Of a stretch of DNA of 5,062 nt, positions 1 through 5,062 are shown one piece after another; position 1 is the stretch's first letter, and each line of letters opens with the position of its first letter. Location: assembly GCA_937917505.1 (NCBI GenBank), contig CALDMQ010000206.1, positions 1-5,062 of the forward strand, given 5' to 3'. This DNA is from an uncultured Erysipelotrichaceae bacterium (GTDB lineage: Bacteria; Bacillota_I; Bacilli_A; Erysipelotrichales; Coprobacillaceae). Under the pieces are notes generated by a model. That model was not told the DNA's origin. It made no database searches and saw nothing but the letters and a program-made list of their open reading frames with translations. Both the position numbers and the translations under genes were made by a program.

Positions 1-58
1 CTTGAATATTTATGTTTCAGTACATTAAAGTTTGAAGAAAACCACACTTGAAAGCCAT

Positions 59-235
59 TTAATTTTTATGATTGTATAACTTCTTAAATCGAATCACAAT
101 ACAAATCAAAATAATGAGAATAACTATAAAAATACCCACCGATAATAATGACTTTGATTCAAGCATATCATTGAAAGAAAAACCTAATGCAATAGATGTT
201 AACATCATTATCAACATATCGTACTTTTTATTCAC
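59..235 (-). CDS. Small two-helix membrane protein, unknown function (58 aa, GTG start)
   Basis: I do not recognise this protein. It has two hydrophobic stretches, about residues 7-20 (MLIMMLTSIALGFSF region) and 31-50 (LLSVGIFIVILIILICIVI). They are joined by a short acidic/polar loop (NDMLESKS) and followed by a basic tail (RFKKLYNHKN), so it is probably an integral inner-membrane protein with both ends cytoplasmic. The start was chosen as GTG because a full AAGGAGG lies 8 nt upstream (244-250). An in-frame TTG at 265 would add ten residues, but it would place that ribosome binding site inside the gene and overlaps a plausible -10 box. It stands alone, 288 bp downstream of the leftward lipoprotein gene, with its own candidate promoter. 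It could be a small stress or immunity-type membrane protein, but nothing in the sequence decides this. That it is a real gene is fairly likely from the ribosome binding site plus the clean membrane pattern. Confidence 0.6.
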   Translation of the reverse strand: MNKKYDMLIMMLTSIALGFSFNDMLESKSLLSVGIFIVILIILICIVIRFKKLYNHKN

Positions 236-243
236 TTTGACTA

Positions 244-250
244 CCTCCTT
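244..250 (-). promoter_or_regulatory. Ribosome binding site that fixes the GTG start of the 58-aa membrane protein
   Basis: On the minus strand AAGGAGG is followed by 8 nt and then GTG at 235-233. This near-perfect Shine-Dalgarno sequence lies inside the longer reading frame opened by TTG at 265, so the shorter GTG form is the better call. Confidence 0.65.
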
Positions 251-264
251 ATCATAACTAATCA

Positions 265-293
265 ACTATACAGTAGAGCAAGTTCAAAAGCAA
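265..293 (-). promoter_or_regulatory. Candidate sigma-A promoter for the 58-aa membrane protein
   Basis: On the minus strand TTGCTT (288-293) and TATAGT (265-270, 5 of 6 matches to TATAAT) are separated by exactly 17 nt. The -35 box is weak (3 of 6). Transcription would start near 258 and leave a leader of about 20 nt that contains only the ribosome binding site. The region is AT-rich, so chance matches are common. Confidence 0.35.
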
Positions 294-523
294 ACAATGA
301 TATGATTTATATTTTCTTACCAAAAGTTCCTATTATCGTGTCAAAATATTATCATTTGATATAGTTATTACCAAAAATAGTGTAACAATATTCCTAAATT
401 CAATAGTTCAATTAGAGTGTAATTTAATTATTATAACATTTAAACTCGCAATATATGTTTACTCTGAACCTATTTACAAGTGAAGGATAAACAATACCTA
501 ATTAAAAATTTAAACTTCCTTTA

Positions 524-1144
524 TTAACTTAATTCTACTTCTAAAACCATGAGTTCATATCCATCTTGAATCAACTCTGAAGTTGTCATATCTTTTGTCA
601 TCTCACTATTGACCGGAGCATCTAGCACAATAGGATTGATATAGAATTTTGAATCTTGATTATCTATTTTTTCAAATGGGTATATTCTTTCCAAACGGTC
701 AAACTCAACTGTTCTTGTTTCTGGATGCATCCAACCGGAATATTTTTCAGTGTATTTATTTGGCTGTTTTTGGTCATATAAATATAAATATGCATCAATA
801 TCTCGTTTTACTGATTCATTAAAATTATATGCCAAATAAACATATTGTATATTAGGAACATCTATATCATCTTCATCTCTCATAAAACAAAATAGATTGT
901 CTTGCATTTTTCCATCTTTATAATAATTTAATTCAATTTTTCTAACTTCATAGTTTTGATAATCAGCTTCAAATTGATAAAAATAATCATAAGATTTATT
1001 TGCAAATTCATCAGCAAATTCACTAAGATTTTTTATCGAAACAGTTTTAATAGGATCATTAGTAGAAGTTTTTGTTTCACACCCACACATTAAAAATACA
1101 ACAGTCAAAACTAATAATATGGTACTCAATCTTGATTTCTTCAT
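524..1144 (-). CDS. Putative lipoprotein, unknown function (206 aa)
   Basis: This is a secreted, membrane-anchored protein that I cannot assign to a family. A basic N-terminus (MKKSR), a hydrophobic core (about residues 7-19) and a lipobox ending MCGC predict lipidation of Cys22. The -3 residue is Met rather than the usual Leu. The mature part starts with a Thr/Ser/Asn/Lys-rich linker (ETKTSTNDP) and continues as a soluble domain of about 180 residues. That domain is rich in Tyr, Asp and Glu, with alternating hydrophobic patterns suggesting beta strands (for example around VRKIELNYYKDG, and YELMVLEVELS at the C-terminus). The start is supported by AAGGAGG at 1152-1158, 7 nt before ATG. It is transcribed divergently from the other lipoprotein gene at 1284, across a 139-bp gap. 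The two proteins share no obvious sequence similarity beyond the signal. It could be a surface solute-binding, adhesion or immunity-type protein; the sequence does not say which. Confidence 0.85.
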   Translation of the reverse strand: MKKSRLSTILLVLTVVFLMCGCETKTSTNDPIKTVSIKNLSEFADEFANKSYDYFYQFEADYQNYEVRKIELNYYKDGKMQDNLFCFMRDEDDIDVPNIQYVYLAYNFNESVKRDIDAYLYLYDQKQPNKYTEKYSGWMHPETRTVEFDRLERIYPFEKIDNQDSKFYINPIVLDAPVNSEMTKDMTTSELIQDGYELMVLEVELS

Positions 1145-1207
1145 AACTCTCCCTCCTTAGCAAACACAATCAAGATTTAATTTAATATCTAATTATTTTA
1201 GAAAGTA

Positions 1208-1236
1208 TTGATAGATGCTTTATTTTTTGTTAAATT
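1208..1236 (+). promoter_or_regulatory. Candidate sigma-A promoter of the rightward lipoprotein gene
   Basis: TTGATA (1208-1213, 5 of 6 to TTGACA) and TAAATT (1231-1236, 4 of 6 to TATAAT) are separated by exactly 17 nt. Transcription would start near 1243, about 41 nt before the ATG at 1284. The -10 box lies inside a perfect 14-bp palindrome. The predicted start also lies downstream of the ATG at 1215, which argues against the longer form of the gene. Confidence 0.45.
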
Positions 1237-1241
1237 TAACA
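1228..1241. repeat. Perfect 14-bp palindrome over the -10 box, possible operator
   Basis: TGTTAAATTTAACA is its own reverse complement and covers the proposed -10 box of the rightward lipoprotein promoter. A dimeric repressor bound here would block transcription. In DNA this AT-rich about one such palindrome is expected by chance in a 5-kb window, so the position is the main argument. No regulator gene lies next to it. Confidence 0.35.
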
Positions 1242-1273
1242 GAACAAATAGAACTCAAAAAAAATAAGAATTC

Positions 1274-1279
1274 GGAGGA
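1274..1279 (+). promoter_or_regulatory. Ribosome binding site that fixes the start of the rightward lipoprotein at 1284
   Basis: GGAGGA lies 4 nt before ATG at 1284. An in-frame ATG at 1215 would add 23 mostly polar residues in front of the signal peptide and has no comparable site upstream. Confidence 0.75.
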
Positions 1280-1283
1280 AAAA

Positions 1284-1784
1284 ATGAAAATTTCAAAGAA
1301 AACATATTTTACTGCCCTTATCTCAATTCTCTTTTGTTTATGTTTATCAGCTTGCAATACACAAACAAAAAACGATACACAATTAGTAAAATATTACGGA
1401 CAAGATAAAGTCAATGAAATGAAAGTCAAATGCACAGATCAAAAACAATTAGACGTTGCTAATGCACTCATTGAAAAAGCAAAGCAAGTCATGTCTTATA
1501 CAGACTCTACAAAAAATACTCATATACAACATTTAGGAGCACTAGAAAAGTATTATTTCTTTAAGTCAGATGAATATCAAACAATGGCATCTGCTAATGT
1601 AGAAATAAACCTCATTACAACAAAACAAGAAAATGACAAAGGCTATATATGGGCAAAATACTCATGTTATTATTATGATGAAAATAACCAACTTATTGCT
1701 GGCTCAGATGACATCATAACTCGTTGGGACATTGCACTAGAAAATAGCGTATGGATTGTTAAAAATATTGATGAAATGTCTTAA
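1284..1784 (+). CDS. Putative lipoprotein, possibly NTF2-like fold, unknown function (166 aa)
   Basis: This is a predicted secreted lipoprotein. A basic start (MKISKK), a hydrophobic core (about residues 8-20) and the lipobox LSAC at 21-24 predict lipidation of Cys24, followed by a polar linker (NTQTKNDTQ). The mature domain has a helix-like stretch (DQKQLDVANALIEKAKQV), a middle part with strand-like segments (ASANVEINLITT; YIWAKYSCYYYDENNQLI), and it ends in a strand with WIVKNIDEM. A helix-rich start followed by long strands and a final W-x-V strand resembles small NTF2-like lipoproteins. This is inference from pattern, not recognition of a family. The start at 1284 follows from the ribosome binding site and from the placement of the signal peptide. 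It is divergent from the lipoprotein gene ending at 1144 and convergent with the glucoside operon on its right. No operon partner is seen downstream. Confidence 0.85.
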   Translation: MKISKKTYFTALISILFCLCLSACNTQTKNDTQLVKYYGQDKVNEMKVKCTDQKQLDVANALIEKAKQVMSYTDSTKNTHIQHLGALEKYYFFKSDEYQTMASANVEINLITTKQENDKGYIWAKYSCYYYDENNQLIAGSDDIITRWDIALENSVWIVKNIDEMS

Positions 1785-1810
1785 TAAACAACTCATCATC
1801 CTTTAGATTG

Positions 1811-1835
1811 AATGAGTATATCAAAAATACTTTTT
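1811..1835 (+). terminator. Weak candidate terminator of the rightward lipoprotein gene
   Basis: A short hairpin (AGTAT at 1815-1819 with ATACT at 1827-1831, 7-nt loop, plus one G-T pair outside) runs straight into a T5 tract (1831-1835), about 30 nt after the stop codon. The stem has only one G-C pair, so it is weak. A second inverted repeat just before it (ACTCAT 1791-1796 with ATGAGT 1812-1817) overlaps and cannot form at the same time. Confidence 0.3.
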
Positions 1836-1871
1836 AAACCAAAAATTTTCATATTCAATGGATATATTCAT

Positions 1872-1906
1872 AAAAAAACACAAATCAACCTAAATTAATT
1901 TGTGTT
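1872..1906 (-). terminator. Intrinsic terminator of the beta-glucoside operon
   Basis: On the minus strand a perfect 9-bp stem, AACACAAAT (1906-1898) with ATTTGTGTT (1885-1877), closes a 12-nt loop. It is followed directly by a run of seven T (1878-1872). It lies 76 nt after the GH1 stop codon and reads in the operon's direction. On the plus strand it is not followed by a T run, so it probably acts one way only. Confidence 0.75.
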
Positions 1907-1982
1907 ATAACTTATATGTCTCCTATATCTATTTAATAGTTGGAATATCAACAAATCATCATTAAATTTTAGAAACTTCTTC

Positions 1983-3374
1983 TTATAAACATTCACCATT
2001 TGTTTCAATAACTTTTTTATACCAATCAAAAGACTTCTTTTTTCTTCTTTCTAAAGTTCCATTCCCATCATTATCTTTATCTACATATATAAATCCATAT
2101 CTTTTTTTCATTTCTCCTGTTGATACAGAAACAATATCAATAGGTCCCCATGTTGTATATCCTATAATATCAACAAAATCTTCGTCCATAGCTTTTTGAA
2201 TTTGTATAATATGATTACGAAAGAAATCAATACGTTCATCATCTATAATCTCACCATCTTCATTAATTTTATCATCTAATGGCACGCCATTTTCAACAAT
2301 AAATAATGGTACTTGATAGCGATCATATAGTTCATTCAATGCAATTCTAAGACCTATTGGATCAATCACCCTATTCCATTGACCTGTTTGTAAATACTCA
2401 TTTTTCTTTTCGATAGCAAACTGATGATTATCATCACTGACTACATATGAAAAATAATAACTGAATGCAATAAAATCCACTTTACCTTTTTTTAAAATTT
2501 TCTGATCTTGTAAGCTTATATCAAGGTTTACACCTAAGCGTTTTAATTGAGCATAACAAAGATTTGTATACTTTCCTTTAACCATAACATCAGTATAATA
2601 ATCATTTTGAATGTTGTAATAACGTTTTGCTAAAACATCAATAGGATTGCAAGTCTTTGCATAAGCAGGTGTGTATTGAACCATACACCCTATTTTAAAA
2701 TGAGGATTTATACGATGACCTAAATCAACAACTTTTGCCGATGCTATAAACATATTATGACTTGCTTTAACTTTCACTTCATTTATATTCTCATCTTCAG
2801 TAAATTTTAAACCTGCTTGTAAAAACGGCTCTCTTTTATTCATTGTTTCATTGATTTCATTAAACGTTAACCAATAAAACACTTTATTTTTATATCTTTC
2901 AAATACAACTTTAGCATACTTTACAAAAAAATCTATCATCTGTGGATTTCTCCAAGACCCATATTTCTTAACTAAATTTAAAGGTGTTTCAAAATGAGAT
3001 AATGTTACAACAGGTTGAATATTGTATTTTAGTAATTCATCAAAAACTTCATCATAAAATATTAAGCCATTCTCATTAGGCTCTTTCTCATCCCCATTAG
3101 GAAAAATCCTTGCCCAACTTATAGACAGTCTTAAACATTTAAAACCCATTTCTGCAAACAATTTAATATCTTCTTTATAATGATGATAAAAATCAATCGC
3201 TTCATGACTAGGATAATACTCACTTTCATGAATCTTATCATCAATTTGTCTTGGTATACCTTGTTGAGACCCACGTACAACATCAGCTATGCATAAACCT
3301 TTTCCATCTTGATTGTATGCTCCTTCACATTGATTAGCTGCCAAAGCTCCTCCAAACATAAAATTTTCTTTCAT
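1983..3374 (-). CDS. 6-phospho-beta-glucosidase, glycoside hydrolase family 1 (463 aa)
   Basis: This cytoplasmic enzyme hydrolyses phosphorylated beta-glucosides delivered by a PTS, giving glucose-6-phosphate (or galactose-6-phosphate) and the aglycone or second sugar. The whole length is a GH1 (beta/alpha)8 barrel. Visible landmarks are FGGALAANQCEGAYNQDGKG at 7-26 with Q15, H127 in SHFETP, acid/base E173 in TFNEIN, FSYYFSY at about 304-310, and nucleophile E361 in IVENG. The phospho-sugar loop after W409 (TTWGPID) carries S416, K424 and Y426 in the S...TGE..KRYGFIYVD pattern, which marks 6-phospho-glycosidases rather than plain beta-glucosidases. Length and C-terminus (SFDWYKKVIETNG) are normal for the BglA/BglB/BglH group. 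The start is 3 nt after the EIIC stop codon, with GAGGAA (3381-3386) inside the 3' end of EIIC, so translation is probably coupled to it. A role as 6-phospho-beta-galactosidase is less likely but cannot be excluded. The gene is intact. Confidence 0.93.
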   Translation of the reverse strand: MKENFMFGGALAANQCEGAYNQDGKGLCIADVVRGSQQGIPRQIDDKIHESEYYPSHEAIDFYHHYKEDIKLFAEMGFKCLRLSISWARIFPNGDEKEPNENGLIFYDEVFDELLKYNIQPVVTLSHFETPLNLVKKYGSWRNPQMIDFFVKYAKVVFERYKNKVFYWLTFNEINETMNKREPFLQAGLKFTEDENINEVKVKASHNMFIASAKVVDLGHRINPHFKIGCMVQYTPAYAKTCNPIDVLAKRYYNIQNDYYTDVMVKGKYTNLCYAQLKRLGVNLDISLQDQKILKKGKVDFIAFSYYFSYVVSDDNHQFAIEKKNEYLQTGQWNRVIDPIGLRIALNELYDRYQVPLFIVENGVPLDDKINEDGEIIDDERIDFFRNHIIQIQKAMDEDFVDIIGYTTWGPIDIVSVSTGEMKKRYGFIYVDKDNDGNGTLERRKKKSFDWYKKVIETNGECL

Positions 3375-3377
3375 ATC

Positions 3378-4205
3378 TTATTCCTCAATATCATGTTCTA
3401 AAGCAAGTTCAGAAGCATTTTTCCTATTTGAAATGATAACAAATGGTGTGTAAAGTATAAAGCCTACAACAATAACAACAATTGTTAAAACGATTGCTTG
3501 CCATTGTCCACTAAATGCTAAGAATTGTTGAATGAACATTGGCATACCTGCTATCGACTCTACATATGATGCTGTTAAAAAACCAGAAGTGATTGCATAA
3601 TAGCCAATATTAGCAGTAATTAAAGGAACTAATACAAAAGGAATTAAAAATATAGGATTTAACATAATTGGTAATCCAAACACCATTGGTTCAGAAATTC
3701 CACATATCAAAGGTAACATTGATAATTTTGTAATATCTTTATACTCTTGACGTTTTGAAAAAACTAATATAGCCAATGCTAAAGATATAACAATCCCTGA
3801 TCCACCTAAATTAGTGAATAAATGCACATATGCTAATGTATAAAATTCTTTAGGTACTAATCCTGTACTCACAGCCGCAATATTCGCTGCTAATGCCGCA
3901 GCACGTACTGGTTTAGCAATAACATTCATTGCCATATGACCATGAATACCTGTCCACCATAACAATTGAGATAAAAGTACAATAATACTCACTCCTAATT
4001 GAGATCCTACTACTTGATTAAATGGAACTTGAATAACATTATAAATGATATTATTGATATATAAACCTGTTGCTCCATAAAGAATACCAGCAAATAATCC
4101 AAATACTGTTATCGTTAACCAAGCCGGAATAAGAGAATTAAAACTACGAGCTATCATTGGTGGTACTGTATCAGGTAATTTAATTTTTATTTTATCTAGT
4201 TTCAT
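3378..4205 (-). CDS. PTS EIIC, lactose/cellobiose family, C-terminal part (275 aa), probably frameshift-split
   Basis: This is the C-terminal two thirds of a sugar-transporting EIIC permease (Cel/Lac/chitobiose family), an inner-membrane protein that imports a beta-glucoside while EIIB phosphorylates it. It begins at KIKLPDTVPPMIARSF, a conserved cytoplasmic segment that normally lies in mid-protein. It includes WWTGIHGHMAMNVI (residues 83-96) and GISEPMVFGLPIMLNP (169-184). The His of GIHG (H88) and the Glu of SEP (E172) correspond to residues that contact sugar in the known chitobiose-permease structure. About six membrane segments are visible (near 28-50, 70-85, 133-150, 161-195, 200-215, 236-258). 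No ribosome binding site precedes its ATG, which is only 4 nt after the stop of the N-terminal part and in another frame. It would therefore depend on re-initiation or frameshifting. The downstream GH1 gene is intact. A pseudogene from a recent 2-nt loss is the simplest reading; a sequencing error or a true two-chain permease are alternatives. Confidence 0.85.
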   Translation of the reverse strand: MKLDKIKIKLPDTVPPMIARSFNSLIPAWLTITVFGLFAGILYGATGLYINNIIYNVIQVPFNQVVGSQLGVSIIVLLSQLLWWTGIHGHMAMNVIAKPVRAAALAANIAAVSTGLVPKEFYTLAYVHLFTNLGGSGIVISLALAILVFSKRQEYKDITKLSMLPLICGISEPMVFGLPIMLNPIFLIPFVLVPLITANIGYYAITSGFLTASYVESIAGMPMFIQQFLAFSGQWQAIVLTIVVIVVGFILYTPFVIISNRKNASELALEHDIEE

Positions 4206-4232
4206 AAGACTAGTAAATATTTGATATAATAG
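4206..4232 (-). other. Frame break within the EIIC permease gene
   Basis: On the minus strand the first part reads AAT ATT TAC TAG (N-I-Y-stop, stop at 4212-4210). The second part's frame is already open from 4232 and reads ATA TTT ACT AGT CTT ATG. Putting back one TA (TATAC in place of TAC) would give N-I-Y-T-S-L-M-K-L, the continuous sequence expected for the family. The 20-nt stretch 4213-4232 is the only place where a ribosome could change frame between the two stops. There is no obvious slippery heptamer or homopolymer there. Confidence 0.75.
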
Positions 4233-4650
4233 CTACAAAAAAAGCTAAAAATAATGCTGAAGCACCTAACTCACTTAATAAATTTTCTTGATTTGATACA
4301 ACTAAAAAACATACTGTTGTTACTAATGCAGACAATAATTTATTTTTTTCTTCACCCAAAGTATAACCCATAAGAAATACTAACCATATAGCCATACACG
4401 AAATACATACAAAATTAACAGTAGAAAACATATTTGAATAATTTTCTAACCAAGTAAACGATTCAAATTGAGCTAAACCTGTTTTTGAACAAATAAAGAT
4501 ATTAAACAACAATGCAAATGATCCAACAATAATAATTGGCATCATTATTGAAAATGAATCACGAATAGCACAAATATACTTGTTACTATTCATATAGTTT
4601 GTAATAGGCATTAAAAACTTTTCTAATAAAGATGTAAATTTTTCTAACAT
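4210..4650 (-). CDS. PTS EIIC, lactose/cellobiose family, N-terminal part (146 aa), truncated by a frame break
   Basis: This is the first third of a Cel/Lac-family EIIC. It opens with the family's amphipathic start (MLEKFTSLLEKFLMPI), then the conserved AIRDSF (28-33) and MMPIIIVGSF (36-45). Four membrane segments are visible, at about 33-53, 76-97, 104-120 and 127-145. It stops after LGASALFLAFFVAIISNIY, where normal proteins continue into a short cytoplasmic loop and a K-M-P-D-x-V-P-P motif. That motif is found in the next frame just downstream (see the part ending at 3378). Together the parts give about 424 residues, the usual family length. The start is well supported by AAAGGAGAG at 4668-4660, 9 nt before ATG. 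It is the first gene of the permease/GH1 unit and lies 160 bp after an RpiR-type regulator. EIIA and EIIB are not adjacent and must be supplied from elsewhere. Confidence 0.85.
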   Translation of the reverse strand: MLEKFTSLLEKFLMPITNYMNSNKYICAIRDSFSIMMPIIIVGSFALLFNIFICSKTGLAQFESFTWLENYSNMFSTVNFVCISCMAIWLVFLMGYTLGEEKNKLLSALVTTVCFLVVSNQENLLSELGASALFLAFFVAIISNIY

Positions 4651-4659
4651 AATTTCTTC

Positions 4660-4668
4660 CTCTCCTTT
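4660..4668 (-). promoter_or_regulatory. Ribosome binding site of the EIIC gene, with a complementary element upstream
   Basis: AAAGGAGAG on the minus strand is the Shine-Dalgarno sequence of EIIC. It is perfectly complementary over 9 nt to CTCTCCTTT at 4740-4732 in the same transcript, so the upstream element could cover it. Confidence 0.7.
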
Positions 4669-4704
4669 TCTATTTTTATTGAAATGTTTTTATAATAGAA
4701 AATA

Positions 4705-4740
4705 CCCTCCTTCCATGATCTATTATGTCATAAAGGAGAG
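4705..4740 (-). promoter_or_regulatory. Leader hairpin upstream of EIIC, possible RNA switch, attenuator or operator
   Basis: In minus-strand RNA, CUCUCCUUU (4740-4732) pairs with GGAAGGAGGG (4714-4705) over nine pairs including two G-U. After one bulged G, AUGA (4731-4728) pairs with UCAU (4718-4715), closing a 9-nt loop. The 5' arm is the same element that can pair with the EIIC ribosome binding site at 4668-4660, so the two folds exclude each other. A T-rich but broken tract (TATTTTCTATT) follows, so the hairpin could also be a weak terminator between the regulator and EIIC. As DNA it could be an operator for the regulator. The pairing is read directly from the sequence; any function is inferred. 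Confidence 0.4.
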
Positions 4741-4749
4741 CATTCCGTT

Positions 4750-4780
4750 ATTATTAGCTATCGTTTTTTAACATTGTAAA
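4750..4780 (-). promoter_or_regulatory. Candidate promoter for the permease/GH1 unit
   Basis: On the minus strand TTTACA (4780-4775, 5 of 6 to TTGACA) is followed by TAATAA or AATAAT (4756-4751 or 4755-4750) with 18 or 19 nt spacing. Transcription would begin near 4743, placing the leader hairpin at the very 5' end of the RNA. The spacing is long and the region AT-rich, so this is tentative. Read-through from the regulator gene is also possible because no clear terminator follows it. Confidence 0.3.
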
Positions 4781-4810
4781 CACATTTTGATTGATTTGAT
4801 TATCAAAAAA

Positions 4811-5062
4811 TTAACATTGTTCATTTTCTTCGGATAAATCGCTTAAAATAGGATTTGTTGAATGTCTATTATGCTCTAATTTTTTTGTAACAGCAATTTT
4901 ATATTCAAAGTTTTTCTTATAATTCATAGAAAAATAAGCCGAATAAAGTATATCTAATAAAAAACTTATTGAAAGGTTACTATTAAAATTAGCGATATTA
5001 TGTCTTAAATTTTCTCTCGTAGAAATATAAAGTTTTGCATTCCCCATATGATTTAATGTATT
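4811..5062 (-). CDS. RpiR/MurR-family transcriptional regulator, C-terminal part, cut by the window edge
   Basis: This is the last 83 residues of a regulator of the RpiR family (N-terminal helix-turn-helix plus C-terminal sugar-phosphate-binding SIS domain). Only the end of the SIS region is present. The recognisable piece is ISTRENLRHNIANFNSN followed by LSISFLLDILYSAYFSMNY and a charged tail ending in NEQC. This STRE-...-LLDILY-YF pattern is typical of Firmicute RpiR proteins that sit beside sugar PTS operons. The frame stays open past the internal ATG at 5047 to the window's edge (N-T-L-N-H before that Met), so the ATG is not the start. It lies directly upstream of, and on the same strand as, the EIIC/GH1 genes, so it is probably their local regulator responding to a sugar phosphate. 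Assignment rests on a short stretch, so family confidence is good but not certain, and repressor versus activator cannot be told. Confidence 0.75.
   Translation of the reverse strand, partial: NTLNHMGNAKLYISTRENLRHNIANFNSNLSISFLLDILYSAYFSMNYKKNFEYKIAVTKKLEHNRHSTNPILSDLSEENEQC

Larger units (their letters stand above)
236..523. other. Intergenic region, 288 bp, without a convincing gene
   Basis: Apart from the promoter and ribosome binding site of the 58-aa gene at its left end, I see no supported feature. It is very AT-rich. No tRNA, strong hairpin or coding frame with a ribosome binding site was found, and no good terminator for the leftward lipoprotein gene ending at 524 is visible. Confidence 0.5.

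Noticed and set aside
72..257. Open frame of 61 codons on the plus strand
   Set aside because: It lies antisense to the 58-aa membrane protein, has no ribosome binding site, and is polar and low in complexity. It is the mirror of the real frame.
339..344. Perfect TTGACA on the minus strand as a -35 box
   Set aside because: No acceptable -10 box lies 16-19 nt downstream; the nearest TATAAA is 27 nt away.
1215..1283. Longer start for the rightward lipoprotein, adding 23 residues
   Set aside because: The added residues are mostly polar and would precede the signal peptide, the likely transcription start lies downstream of this ATG, and GGAGGA fits the ATG at 1284.
4206..4232. Programmed ribosomal frameshift joining the EIIC parts
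   Set aside because: The needed shift is +1 or -2, there is no slippery run, and the Tyr tRNA on UAC would not re-pair well with ACU. A mutation or sequence error is simpler.
4690..4716. Tiny open frame in the EIIC leader (M-E-G-G-Y-F-L-L)
   Set aside because: There is no ribosome binding site before its ATG and no run of regulatory codons. It is most likely chance within the hairpin.
4796..4806. TTGAT-T-ATCAA palindrome after the regulator gene as its terminator
   Set aside because: It has 5 A-T-rich pairs with a one-base centre, which cannot form a stable RNA hairpin, and no T run follows on the minus strand.
5045..5047. ATG as the start of a complete 78-aa gene
   Set aside because: The frame continues open to the window edge, and the sequence matches the end of a regulator's SIS domain rather than a protein start.

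Overview
The window comes from an AT-rich, low-GC Gram-positive bacterium (Bacillota). I judge the GC content by eye at roughly 30%. Strong purine-rich ribosome binding sites (AAGGAGG type), lipobox lipoproteins, an RpiR-type regulator and a Cel/Lac-family PTS with a 6-phospho-beta-glucosidase all fit a gut Firmicute. Erysipelotrichia (Coprobacillus/Thomasclavelia-like) is my best guess, but this is impression only. No RNA genes, CRISPR arrays, insertion sequences or attachment sites were seen.

Right half (about 1870-5062, minus strand, read right to left): a beta-glucoside uptake and cleavage operon. It starts with the C-terminal end of an RpiR/MurR-family regulator that runs off the right edge. 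After a 160-bp gap comes the PTS permease subunit EIIC of the lactose/cellobiose family, then a GH1 6-phospho-beta-glucosidase with all key residues, then an intrinsic terminator. The permease would bring a beta-glucoside into the cell as its 6-phosphate, the GH1 enzyme would split it into glucose-6-phosphate plus aglycone or sugar, and the regulator would sense a sugar phosphate. EIIA and EIIB are not in the window. The permease is broken into two reading frames (146 + 275 codons) at about 4205-4232. The join is as expected if one TA was lost from a TATA, and each half matches its part of a normal EIIC of about 425 residues.

The 160-bp leader before EIIC holds a 13-bp imperfect hairpin. Its 5' arm is also a perfect 9-nt complement of the EIIC ribosome binding site, so two mutually exclusive RNA folds can be drawn. 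This is the most interesting possible regulatory structure here, and it is a prediction only.

Left half (1-1870): three small genes of unknown function. Two divergent lipoprotein genes, 206 aa leftward and 166 aa rightward, share a 139-bp intergenic region. The rightward promoter candidate in it has a perfect 14-bp palindrome over its -10 box. Further left is a 58-aa two-helix membrane protein on the minus strand that probably starts at GTG. The 1785-1982 stretch is a convergent intergenic region with a good terminator for the glucoside operon and a weak one for the rightward lipoprotein gene.

Overall this is mostly an ordinary carbohydrate locus next to uncharacterised cell-surface genes. 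I do not see a clear new multi-gene system. The points worth a second look are the split permease, the leader RNA and the divergent lipoprotein pair.
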